From a virus, in IMG/VR virus record IMGVR_UViG_3300027797_001606, positions 1-22,261 of that record: a stretch of DNA of 22,261 nt, one strand, 5' to 3'. Below are positions 1 through 6,217 of this stretch, piece after piece (the stretch's first letter is position 1; each line of letters begins with the position of its first letter). Both the position numbers and the translations under genes were made by a program. The notes below the pieces were generated by a model. It did not search any database, had not been told where the DNA came from, and was given only the letters and a program-made list of their open reading frames with translations.

Positions 1-1227
1 ACGATCGCTATCAGACAAGCCACTGCCAACATTAACTCGTATGTGTCTTCCATTGTCATCTCCTTCACAGATTATAGCACCCAGTCGGCCTAGATTGCGA
101 CCAGTACCTTCTTCAAATCCCACAATGCTCAGGTCAACTGTGATTGTGGGTTTCCATTTCATCCACGAATCGGTGCGTTTGCACAGGTACGGTGCATCCA
201 TGCTCTTGATCATGATGCCTTCAAATCCACCCTCCACGGCAGCTTCGGCATAGCGTTGCATGATGTCATGTCCTTCGGCTGTGTCCAAATCCACATCCAG
301 GCCATTCATGATTTGGATGGGACCATCCGCAGGCAGTCGGGCACGTACACGTTCCAACATTTCAATGCGTTTGTGCTGTTGTGCATTATAGTGACCTTCG
401 ATAAAACTGTCCAGCGGTATGATATCAAACACATGATACACCATGCCATCTGTCACAGCATCCGATTTGCGGTGTGCTTGTTTCATCAGTTTTTGGAAAC
501 TCTCGCCCACAATCTCGCCATCCAGCACATAACTATAACTGGTGTGGTCTGGTAAGCCCAATGCCTTGCGATTGTCTTCAATTGCCTCGGCAATCTGCGG
601 AAAGTTTTCAAACTGTTTGCCATTGCGGCTGTACAGTGTAACATCCATGCCGTTGACCACTGCCAACACACGCACACCATCCAGTTTGCATTCCAGGCGC
701 TTGATGCCTTTTAACTTCTTGGGTTGGTCTGTGGAGTCTTGTGCCAACTGGCAACTGAACACAGGAATCCGCCATTCGGTCCGGCCCAGAACTTTGTTCA
801 AGGTCTTTTCTGAGATCCCGCATCGCAGGTCTTTGGTGATTACACGTCTGCAGAGATTGTTCCACTCTATACTATCAAAGCGTTTCATTGTTTCTGCAAT
901 AGCATCTCTGGCACGATGGCCGGATATTGATCGTGTGCGCAGGCCTTCCAGCAAGCCCCAGAACACAGGCCAAGGGTTTTCAGCATGTTCGATGCCTGAA
1001 CTTTCGGGCACCTGTTTCACATGGAATGTGTAGTAGGGATTGTAGGCTTGGTAGCAGTTGAACAAAAAACACTGGGCATTGGCACTGCCCAGTTTTGAGG
1101 CCATCAAGGCCTTTTCAATCACACGCTCTTTGTGCAAGCGACTGTCAGAACTTTCAAGGTCCCTTATCCAATCAGCTGCCACAGTGATACCGTTGAATTG
1201 AGTGTGTGTGAAGTCAATATCATTCAT
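1..1227 (-). CDS. ATP-dependent DNA ligase (T4 gp30-like), C-terminus cut by window edge
   Basis: Seals nicks in duplex DNA through a covalent enzyme-AMP intermediate, a core phage replication/repair function. The frame is open from the ATG at 1227 to base 1 (409 codons), so the C-terminal end is missing; T4 ligase is 487 residues. Nucleotidyltransferase motifs appear in order: motif I K181-L-D-G-V-R with the adenylated lysine K181 (T4 uses K159), a DGE motif III at 236-238, motif IV EGIMIK at 336-341, and motif V WMKWKP at 355-360. The first 150 or so residues form the helical DNA-binding region typical of this family (GIEHAENPWPVFWGLLEGL, then the CGISEKT segment). It starts 12 bases after the preceding gene's stop and has no clear Shine-Dalgarno. 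The family is certain from the motifs; ATP rather than NAD use is inferred from the T4-like architecture. Confidence 0.93.
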   Translation of the reverse strand, partial: MNDIDFTHTQFNGITVAADWIRDLESSDSRLHKERVIEKALMASKLGSANAQCFLFNCYQAYNPYYTFHVKQVPESSGIEHAENPWPVFWGLLEGLRTRSISGHRARDAIAETMKRFDSIEWNNLCRRVITKDLRCGISEKTLNKVLGRTEWRIPVFSCQLAQDSTDQPKKLKGIKRLECKLDGVRVLAVVNGMDVTLYSRNGKQFENFPQIAEAIEDNRKALGLPDHTSYSYVLDGEIVGESFQKLMKQAHRKSDAVTDGMVYHVFDIIPLDSFIEGHYNAQQHKRIEMLERVRARLPADGPIQIMNGLDVDLDTAEGHDIMQRYAEAAVEGGFEGIMIKSMDAPYLCKRTDSWMKWKPTITVDLSIVGFEEGTGRNLGRLGAIICEGDDNGRHIRVNVGSGLSDSDR

Positions 1228-1239
1228 ATATTTACAGGG

Positions 1240-1665
1240 TTACCATGAACTGTTATAGAATACTTTAAAACCCATGAACATTTCTGCACGGGCTATTTGG
1301 ATAAATTTTAAATCATCATTATAGTAATAGTCATCCGCATCGTTGCCAAAAAAGAATCCTGATGTGCCTGGCAGTTCACGCTCTTTTACCACATACTCCA
1401 GCAACTCCAGGTCGTCAGCGTCAAGTTCCAGTTCAACGCCGTTGAAGTTGTCCAGTTCACGCAGTTCATTGCCTTCACGAGCCAACCACAGTCGAGCCAT
1501 CCAGCCATGCAGATTGGGGTGTTTGCGCCAGTAGGCAATTTCTCTTGGCCGATTCACCGTGGGGTTGATGTGATCTTTTATTTCGTTGTCCCACTCTGCA
1601 CCCTTGTAAAATTCTTCTTGCTGGCCTGCCCGAGCGGCCACGTATGCGTACATGTCAAGTCCCAT
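1240..1665 (-). CDS. conserved phage-type hypothetical protein beginning MGLDMYAYV
   Basis: I chose the ATG at 1665 (141 residues) because it is preceded by a GGGGG purine run six bases upstream and because the opening MGLDMYAYVAAR is a familiar start for a widespread phage/bacterial family of unknown function. The frame is also open further upstream. The protein is acidic and aromatic-rich, with a YWRKHPNLHGWM segment in the middle and a GFFFGND..DDYYYND stretch near the C-terminus, both typical of that family as I remember it. No enzyme motif, signal peptide or membrane segment is visible. The stop of the small membrane gene upstream (1667) lies one base before this ATG, so the pair is probably translationally coupled. 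Function unknown. Confidence 0.8.
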   Translation of the reverse strand: MGLDMYAYVAARAGQQEEFYKGAEWDNEIKDHINPTVNRPREIAYWRKHPNLHGWMARLWLAREGNELRELDNFNGVELELDADDLELLEYVVKERELPGTSGFFFGNDADDYYYNDDLKFIQIARAEMFMGFKVFYNSSW

Positions 1666-1666
1666 G

Positions 1667-1792
1667 TTACCCCCAAATACTTTCAATAATAGCACAAATG
1701 AAGACTGCCAGGGCTCCAAAAAACAGCACAGGCTGAATGATAAAAAATATCACAAATGCTTCGAAGAACTTGCGATCTTTAAAACGTTTCAT
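1667..1792 (-). CDS. 41-residue single-span membrane protein
   Basis: A very short frame with good gene signals. An ATG at 1792 follows GGAGA at seven bases, and the stop TAA lies one base before the start of the next gene (TAACATG). The product begins with a basic stretch (MKRFKDRKF) followed by a continuous hydrophobic run of about 25 residues (AFVIFFIIQPVLFFGALAVF), then ends IIESIWG. That is a single transmembrane helix with an N-in basic anchor. Function is unknown; small membrane proteins in phage early regions include superinfection-exclusion and lysis-inhibition factors, but nothing here identifies which. Confidence 0.7.
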   Translation of the reverse strand: MKRFKDRKFFEAFVIFFIIQPVLFFGALAVFICAIIESIWG

Positions 1793-1804
1793 TGTTTGTC
1801 TCCG

Positions 1805-2026
1805 TTAATCAAGTGGAACATTTTTCATTGGCTCAGTACCCGTCCAGTGAGCCTGGGTGACACACACGCCTCGATACTGTATGCCCATTGGGTGCTCACC
1901 TTTTTTGGGCAGTGTTTTGATTGCCCGCTCGCATGCAGTTTTGGTGGGCATGGCCACGGGCACTTTGTCCATGAAGTTGCCGCCAGGGCTGAGCATGGCC
2001 ACGATCAAGATCCATTCGTTTATCAT
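1805..2026 (-). CDS. 73-residue protein with N-terminal hydrophobic segment
   Basis: The ATG at 2026 overlaps the upstream stop as ATGA and has GGAGG at six bases, which decides this start over longer in-frame possibilities. The first 15 residues (MINEWILIVAMLSPG) are hydrophobic and could be a signal or anchor segment. The rest is soluble-looking with two cysteines (TACERAI and GVCVTQ) about 24 residues apart, which could pair if exported. This layout, a short hydrophobic leader and then a K/T..ACE.A segment, recurs in small phage exported proteins. Function unknown. Confidence 0.72.
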   Translation of the reverse strand: MINEWILIVAMLSPGGNFMDKVPVAMPTKTACERAIKTLPKKGEHPMGIQYRGVCVTQAHWTGTEPMKNVPLD

Positions 2027-2304
2027 GCGGCCTCCAACATGTTGGCGGGCACCTTCCACAGTACGACACCGTCTTTGACTGTGACATACTTGATGGCAAC
2101 CTTGGTCACTGTGCCTGTCACAGTAACACCACGTTTGGTGCTGTGAAACTTCACTGTGTCACCTTTGGTGAACTCACGAATTTTTACAGAGCGAAGCTGG
2201 GCACGAGCATACAGCACCGCATCGTTGATGCTGGTCAGTTGGTCGTTTGTAAAATTACCAAACATGATGGCAGAATTGATTTGTTGAATTGAGAGTTGTT
2301 CCAT
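2023..2304 (-). CDS. small hypothetical protein with KOW/SH3-like C-terminal half
   Basis: 93 residues from the ATG at 2304, preceded by GGAG nine bases upstream; a TTG 15 bases earlier is less likely. The N-terminal half is helical (SIQQINSAIMFGNFTNDQLTSIN). The C-terminal half reads as alternating beta strands (FTKGDTVKFHSTKRGVTVTG, then VTKVAIKYVTVKDG), the pattern of a small beta-barrel such as KOW or SH3-like domains that often bind nucleic acid. This is a fold guess from the hydrophobic pattern only. It begins two bases after the upstream stop at 2307 and overlaps the next gene by four bases, so it sits inside a small-gene operon. Confidence 0.75.
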   Translation of the reverse strand: MEQLSIQQINSAIMFGNFTNDQLTSINDAVLYARAQLRSVKIREFTKGDTVKFHSTKRGVTVTGTVTKVAIKYVTVKDGVVLWKVPANMLEAA

Positions 2305-2306
2305 GA

Positions 2307-2579
2307 TTAATTGCTCCAAAAAGATTCGCTAGAGGGTGAACAGAAGTAAGGCGTATCATAACGTTCCTGGTATGTCTTACCAGTCATCATGTTGCGTTTG
2401 GTAACCCAAGTCTCATGGGGTTCCACAATGAAACCCAATTTTGTTTTGGATTCAATTACAGCACGGATATAGGCTCTGGTAACAGGGGCAAATTCTTCTT
2501 TGGCAACAAGACGCTTGCCTTCTTTGACCCGCTTGTCAGATTTGTAAAGTTCTAATGTGTATTCAACCAGTGCAGTCAT
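2307..2579 (-). CDS. 90-residue hypothetical protein
   Basis: Start chosen at the ATG at 2579, where AAAAAAGGAGCC supplies a strong Shine-Dalgarno seven bases upstream and the promoter at 2610-2638 would give a leader of about 24 bases. The frame stays open to a TTG at 2642, but that lies upstream of the predicted transcription start. The protein is basic and mixed alpha/beta (TALVEYTLELYKSDKRVKEG, KLGFIVEPHETWVTKRN), with no recognisable catalytic motif, signal or membrane span. It is the first gene after a near-consensus sigma-70 promoter, so early expression by host RNA polymerase is likely. I do not recognise the family. Confidence 0.75.
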   Translation of the reverse strand: MTALVEYTLELYKSDKRVKEGKRLVAKEEFAPVTRAYIRAVIESKTKLGFIVEPHETWVTKRNMMTGKTYQERYDTPYFCSPSSESFWSN

Positions 2580-2596
2580 CTTTGGCTCCTTTTTTA

Positions 2597-2740
2597 CTAC
2601 AATAACTCTATTATATACAAAACGGAATTTTTGGTCAACCAAAATGTAATCACTGCAATCACCAGCAGTTCTGCCACAGTGAATTTAGTACTATAGTATA
2701 CCCGTAGTACTTGTTGTTTAAGTTGGTTTACCCGGTTCAT
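2597..2740 (-). CDS. 47-residue small membrane protein, apparently leaderless
   Basis: The frame runs from the ATG at 2740 to TAG at 2597. The -10 box of the promoter at 2747-2775 ends six bases before the ATG, so the expected transcription start coincides with the start codon and no Shine-Dalgarno is present: a leaderless mRNA if real. The product has a basic N-terminus (MNRVNQLKQQVLRVYY), then a hydrophobic stretch (VAELLVIAVITFWL) and a hydrophobic tail (VLYIIELL), which fits one membrane helix. The second promoter (2610-2638) lies inside this frame. Alternatively this is an untranslated leader that happens to be open. Confidence 0.45.
   Translation of the reverse strand: MNRVNQLKQQVLRVYYSTKFTVAELLVIAVITFWLTKNSVLYIIELL
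2610..2638 (-). promoter_or_regulatory. sigma-70 promoter P2
   Basis: On the minus strand: TTGACC (2633-2638), a 17-base spacer and TATAAT (2610-2615). The -10 box is perfect, the -35 matches 5 of 6, and the spacing is optimal. Predicted start near 2603 gives a short leader with a GGAG Shine-Dalgarno for the gene at 2579. It lies inside the 47-residue frame. Confidence 0.8.
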
Positions 2741-2795
2741 GCTGTTATTATAGCATTTGGGCAATTATTGGTCAAGTACTACCTAAGTACTACTT
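2686..2795. repeat. four TAGTACT repeats flanking promoter P1
   Basis: The heptamer TAGTACT occurs four times in about 110 bases: at 2686-2692 and 2705-2711 on the plus strand and at 2775-2781 and 2786-2792 on the minus strand. The inner copies extend to a 10-base inverted repeat (GTAGTACTTG at 2704-2713 against CAAGTACTAC at 2773-2782). The outermost copy sits in a dyad, AAGTA-N-TACTT, at 2785-2795. Two copies lie upstream of and against the -35 box and two lie downstream of the start point, an arrangement typical of operators. No cognate regulator is identified in the window. Confidence 0.55.
2747..2775 (-). promoter_or_regulatory. sigma-70 promoter P1
   Basis: TTGACC (2770-2775), 17-base spacer, TATAAT (2747-2752) on the minus strand. 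It is the same quality as P2 and begins with the same nine bases, TTGACCAA followed by A/T. It would start transcription at or next to the ATG at 2740. A TAGTACT repeat abuts the -35 box, so regulation by a bound protein is plausible. Confidence 0.78.
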
Positions 2796-2796
2796 T

Positions 2797-3651
2797 TTAG
2801 GTTTGCACGTCTGCCCGAGCTTGGGCTACTGTGTACCCGTATTGACTGGTTGACACCAAGGGCGGGATTGCATTGGGTTGGCTGGGCACCGCTGTGTCTG
2901 GAGTTATTCCTGCAGATTCAAGTCCTGCTTTGTTACCACCTTCAATCAAGGCAGCCACCATGGCCTGACCCGACTGGTTGGAGGTATCAGCAATGCTACT
3001 CAAGAAATCAAACGCCATGCCCACTTGCCGATCTTGTCCGTAACCGGCCAAGGCAGGAATGAAAGCAGTGATAGGCAACTGTGCGCCGGCAGTGAGTGTG
3101 GTGTAGTCAATGCTGGCTTGAGTTTGGAAGATGCTTTCGTTGGCACTGTGTTGTACCATTGCAGTCCAGGCAGTGTTCAAGGTGGTGGTTGCAGTGCCCA
3201 TGGCAGTGATGGCTGTGCCAATGGCCGCGTTGGCCTCAGTGATTAATCTGGCCAAGGCTGCATCATACGTGGCATAGGTTGGTGTGTTGTAAGGAGCAGG
3301 AAGAACAATAGTGGGCGGCACACCATAGGTGTTGGTAGACACCAGAGTCTTCATATAAGAATAAATGAGATTGAGTGTGGTCAATGTGCCGGCTGTGAGT
3401 TGTGCCGAAATGGCGGAAGTTACAGAAGTCAAATAATCGTTGTAAGGAATGCCGGCTGCTGATCCAAAAAAGTCCGTGGTCAGGTATGTGCCACTGGGTC
3501 CCGATCCTTTGGCCAAGGTGTTCTGATAATATGTGGCCACCTCAGCAGGTATAGGTGTAGGAGTGTTGGCCGCCAATGGTAATCCGTTGAGTGTGGTTAC
3601 TTTTTCCTGTGCTGTTTTTGACGCTGCCGCGGTCTGTGTTATGGTGCTCAT
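2797..3651 (-). CDS. Ala/Thr-rich probable virion protein
   Basis: 284 residues, start ATG at 3651 overlapping the previous stop as ATGA. Composition is strongly biased to Ala, Thr, Ser, Pro and Tyr, with almost no Cys. There are long helical stretches (LTEANAAIGTAITAMG) and a C-terminal part with a GYGQDRQVGMAFDFL segment. I recognise no enzyme motif, signal peptide or membrane span. Such low-complexity, Thr/Ala-rich proteins next to a PAAR tip protein are usually baseplate or tail components. The assignment rests on neighbourhood (3648-5086) and composition only. It is the last gene of its run; promoter P1 and the TAGTACT sites start right after its stop. Confidence 0.75.
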   Translation of the reverse strand: MSTITQTAAASKTAQEKVTTLNGLPLAANTPTPIPAEVATYYQNTLAKGSGPSGTYLTTDFFGSAAGIPYNDYLTSVTSAISAQLTAGTLTTLNLIYSYMKTLVSTNTYGVPPTIVLPAPYNTPTYATYDAALARLITEANAAIGTAITAMGTATTTLNTAWTAMVQHSANESIFQTQASIDYTTLTAGAQLPITAFIPALAGYGQDRQVGMAFDFLSSIADTSNQSGQAMVAALIEGGNKAGLESAGITPDTAVPSQPNAIPPLVSTSQYGYTVAQARADVQT

Positions 3652-4802
3652 TGTAGTATGGCCGCTAATTTTGGTACTGTGGTATTGCTGATACCTTTGA
3701 CCTGTTGGAATGCAAGTTGCAGTGCGCGATTGGCCGCAGCATTGGCCGCAGGTATGATTTTTGCCAACTGGTCACAACCCACTGGAGTCAATGCACCTGA
3801 GTTCAATATGGGTTCAACTGCGCTGTTGACATTGCCATCCACATCGTAGATCAGCACAGGCCCGTCAGGTGTGGGCAAGGTCAAACTGGCATAACTGGTG
3901 GGAAATATTTTAACAGGATCCAACAAGTCAGCCATGGTCTCAATGTTGGGCAAGGTGACACCCAAGATATCCAACACATTTTGCAAACAATCACCAGTGA
4001 CATTTAACAATGCAGGGTAAGCGGCTTTTTGTAAAGTATCAAATTGATTTGGAGTCAGCCCGTTGGGTTTGTACAAACTCTGAACATCGTTGTTGACCAA
4101 GGCCGCAATGGCCCCATCGGTCAGGCCTTGAGCTTTGAGTGCTGTGGTCACACATGGTGTGGTACCATTCAACATGTTGCCTTTGATTGCCAGTTGCTGT
4201 AACAACGCCGCCGGAGTTCCAAATTGTTCAATATTGTCCAATGCAAATAAATCACCATCCAATGCCAAATCGTCGCCAAACGAGGCCAATGCTGGATTGA
4301 CCTGTGTGAGACCTCCAGTGATTAAATCTGTCATGTTTTCAAATGTTGGACCAAGATAGTCAGTGCTGTTGGCATTGACTGCACTGAGGATAATTCCGTT
4401 GGTTAGAGTAAGATAACCTTGTGCGGCTCCAAATGCCTGTGCAAATTTTCCAAAGTCGCCACCGCCCAGGTACGTGCTGGCACTGCTGGCGATGGTACCG
4501 GTGTATCCAGTGTTGCCCACAGTCCAGGCTATGTTGCTGGACACCGAGTCTCCCAAGGCAGGACAATAGTTGCCTGACACGTTGGCACCCAATGTTTTAA
4601 GATTGGCTATGGTGTTGTCACTGATGTTTAGACTCACATTGCTCACTGCCGCATTGATTGTGAACAACAAATTGGCAATAGGTGCCAACGCATTGTAACT
4701 GGCAATGTTGTTGGACAAGTTGGTATTGGCCGTGATGGCATTGCCTGCGTAAAATCCCAGACCTGCTGTGAGTTGTAGTGGTGTTGCTACAGATTCTGCC
4801 AT
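3648..4802 (-). CDS. Asn/Ala/Leu-rich probable virion (tail/baseplate) protein
   Basis: 384 residues. The ATG at 4802 shares its A with the stop of the PAAR gene (TAATG), and the stop overlaps the next start as ATGA, so the three genes 5086-2797 are coupled. The protein is rich in Asn, Ala, Leu and Thr, with an N-terminal LTAGLGFYAGNAITANTNL and regular hydrophobic/polar alternation that suggests extended beta structure early and helices in the middle (DGAIAALVNND, ANAAANRALQLAFQQ). Few charged residues and four scattered cysteines. No known motif. Position directly after a PAAR spike-tip gene suggests a baseplate or tail-tip partner, which is inference. Confidence 0.75.
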   Translation of the reverse strand: MAESVATPLQLTAGLGFYAGNAITANTNLSNNIASYNALAPIANLLFTINAAVSNVSLNISDNTIANLKTLGANVSGNYCPALGDSVSSNIAWTVGNTGYTGTIASSASTYLGGGDFGKFAQAFGAAQGYLTLTNGIILSAVNANSTDYLGPTFENMTDLITGGLTQVNPALASFGDDLALDGDLFALDNIEQFGTPAALLQQLAIKGNMLNGTTPCVTTALKAQGLTDGAIAALVNNDVQSLYKPNGLTPNQFDTLQKAAYPALLNVTGDCLQNVLDILGVTLPNIETMADLLDPVKIFPTSYASLTLPTPDGPVLIYDVDGNVNSAVEPILNSGALTPVGCDQLAKIIPAANAAANRALQLAFQQVKGISNTTVPKLAAILQ

Positions 4803-5086
4803 TATGCCGCCCTCACCGTGGGGCTGCCGGCTACCCTAGGATGTCCGCAGGTGTCGGCGTCGCCGTCACGTATGACCGGTTTCCCTCCCACACGTACTGT
4901 GCCTGACCCACCCGAAGTCACAGCTGAACAATGTATGCCACAGCCATTTTGTCCACAACAAGGATGTGGTGATACTGAAATACCAGGCACAACAATGGGA
5001 CGACCGTTTACTCGCACAGAAGCCACACCTGCGGAGTTGACTCCACCTGATGAGTTTGGATCCCCTTGTCTTTGTACTGCTGGCAT
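4802..5086 (-). CDS. PAAR-domain protein (tail spike tip, T4 gp5.4-like)
   Basis: 94 residues, the size of a stand-alone PAAR protein. PAAR proteins form the conical, metal-capped tip on the trimeric central spike of contractile tails. Visible hallmarks are the opening MPAVQRQGDPNSSGG, repeated short beta units with glycine turns (SVRVNGRPIVVPG, TVRVGGKPVIRDGD), and the His/Cys-rich metal-binding segment HPCCGQNGCGIHC with a later DTCGHP. The C-terminal SPTVRAA is also typical. The cysteine count is higher than in many members, perhaps giving an extra bound metal. The start at 5086 lies one base after the upstream stop. This gene is the best evidence that the phage is a myovirus. Confidence 0.9.
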   Translation of the reverse strand: MPAVQRQGDPNSSGGVNSAGVASVRVNGRPIVVPGISVSPHPCCGQNGCGIHCSAVTSGGSGTVRVGGKPVIRDGDADTCGHPRVAGSPTVRAA

Positions 5087-5087
5087 G

Positions 5088-5384
5088 TTATCCCATTAAA
5101 ATTTTACTGCGCACAGGTTTGATGCCTGTTGTGGCTTCCAAATAACTGTCCCCAACGTCTTCACGCACAGGGGCAATCATGGCTACACTAGATATATTTA
5201 CCGTGACATCCGACTCGGGATCTGCGGTAAACAATGAATTCATCAGTTGTATGCCCTGCTGTCCCGGCACCACTGCCACAGGCTTGCTGATGGTGTAAGT
5301 GACAGCATTGTAGCCCACAATTTTTGCCACAATCTCTTCACCATAGCCCATGCGCATGGTGTATGTTTTTCCTACTTCAATCAT
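5088..5384 (-). CDS. small hypothetical protein with LSm/SH3-like beta pattern
   Basis: 98 residues from the ATG at 5384, which overlaps the methyltransferase stop as TAATG and has AAAGGAAA upstream. The start MIEVGKTYTMRMGYGEEIVAKIVGY has the look of an Sm-like or SH3-like strand pair, a short strand, a glycine turn with GEE, then VAKI. Further strands follow (AVTYTISKPVAVVP, DVTVNISSVAMIAPV). That fold suggestion is from pattern only. It sits between a methyltransferase and the PAAR gene in a coupled run, so it could be a virion assembly accessory or an RNA-binding protein. Function unknown. Confidence 0.72.
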   Translation of the reverse strand: MIEVGKTYTMRMGYGEEIVAKIVGYNAVTYTISKPVAVVPGQQGIQLMNSLFTADPESDVTVNISSVAMIAPVREDVGDSYLEATTGIKPVRSKILMG

Positions 5385-5986
5385 TATATTTCCTTTTTAA
5401 CTATTGCCAACTGATAATTTACCAGGCCCAACTTGAGCCTGTGATAAAACATGTTCACAAAGGCATCTATGCTTTGTTTGCAACGACCCAAATAGTGCTG
5501 ATTATCTTCCCACAAGTAGTCATCAAACAGCATGACACCGCCGGGGCGCAACAATCCAAAGCACATCACAGCATCTGCCAGGGCATCATCTGCGTTGTGA
5601 CTACCATCCACATAGATAAAATCATATTGTCTTTGATCCACAATCAGTTGTGCCAATGCAGGGAAACTCATGTTGGCCAGCACTTCTAGTGTTTGGCCAG
5701 GCTTCTTGACTTCAGCAGTGTTGGATCTGAAACGTTGTTCTATACTGCGGTCTTCGGGGATGGAGTCACTACTGAATGCTGTTACCACGCGGTCAGCAAA
5801 TGGGTCAATGCAGGTAATGGTACCTGTGTCTGCTAACATGTTCTCCAACATCCAGCAGGTACTGCGGCCTTCGTGGCTGCCTATTTCTAATATGCTGTCA
5901 ACTGTTTTTTGTTTTTGTAAGTAGTTGGTGATGTAATCAAAGTTGACCAGTGCATTGCTGAACCAGTCAGATGAGAATTGTGGCAT
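5384..5986 (-). CDS. class I SAM-dependent methyltransferase (Methyltransf_24-like)
   Basis: 200 residues. A Rossmann SAM-binding motif is clear: ILEIGSHEGRST at 32-43, then an acidic residue ending strand 2 (CIDPFAD, D61). The segment IYVDGSHNADDALADA at 124-139 and the strand LLRPGGVMLFDDYLW at 145-159 are characteristic of the cephalosporin-hydroxylase/Methyltransf_24 group, many of which act on sugars or small molecules. The D127-G-S-H and D155-D156 residues are the expected metal/substrate site of that group. The substrate cannot be read from the sequence; glycan or O-antigen related modification is one option. Its ATG overlaps the glutaredoxin stop (TAATG), so it is the distal gene of the nrdA-nrdB-grx run. 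Confidence 0.85.
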   Translation of the reverse strand: MPQFSSDWFSNALVNFDYITNYLQKQKTVDSILEIGSHEGRSTCWMLENMLADTGTITCIDPFADRVVTAFSSDSIPEDRSIEQRFRSNTAEVKKPGQTLEVLANMSFPALAQLIVDQRQYDFIYVDGSHNADDALADAVMCFGLLRPGGVMLFDDYLWEDNQHYLGRCKQSIDAFVNMFYHRLKLGLVNYQLAIVKKEI

Positions 5987-6207
5987 TACAGCAACCTTTG
6001 GCGTAGTTCTTGGAATCCGCCCACATACTCTTCATCCAAAAAGATTTGTGGCACTGATCTAGCAGTCGGCACTGCTTCTAATAATTGTTCGCGAGTCCAA
6101 TCGTGGCTGATGTTGCGCACTTCATATTCTATGCCTTGACTTTCCAACAGGCTCTTGGCTTGTTCGCAGAAGGCGCATTGGTCTTTTGACCATACTATGG
6201 CTTTCAT
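5986..6207 (-). CDS. glutaredoxin
   Basis: Start set at the ATG at 6207 (73 residues) because AAGGAAAA lies just upstream and the sequence then begins directly with the first strand, MKAIVWSKDQCAFC; the longer frame overlaps nrdB. The dithiol active site is C11-A-F-C14. The cis-proline loop SVPQIF (P53) and the GG-F glutathione-binding turn (63-65) are in place, and 73 residues is normal for a phage glutaredoxin. In the T4 model, glutaredoxin reduces the C-terminal cysteines of the ribonucleotide reductase large subunit. Here it follows nrdA and nrdB directly, the expected partner arrangement. Confidence 0.93.
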   Translation of the reverse strand: MKAIVWSKDQCAFCEQAKSLLESQGIEYEVRNISHDWTREQLLEAVPTARSVPQIFLDEEYVGGFQELRQRLL

Positions 6208-6217
6208 GTTGTTTTCC

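Noticed and set aside
542-1033. A 163-codon plus-strand frame
   Set aside because: Antisense shadow of the DNA ligase, whose motifs I and III lie in this stretch on the minus strand.
1240-2642. Longer versions of the small genes starting at 1719, 2059, 2319 and 2642
   Set aside because: Each has an internal ATG with a good Shine-Dalgarno or a stop/start overlap. The longer forms at 2319 and 2642 begin at TTG; the one at 2642 starts upstream of the predicted transcript, and the others run into neighbouring genes.
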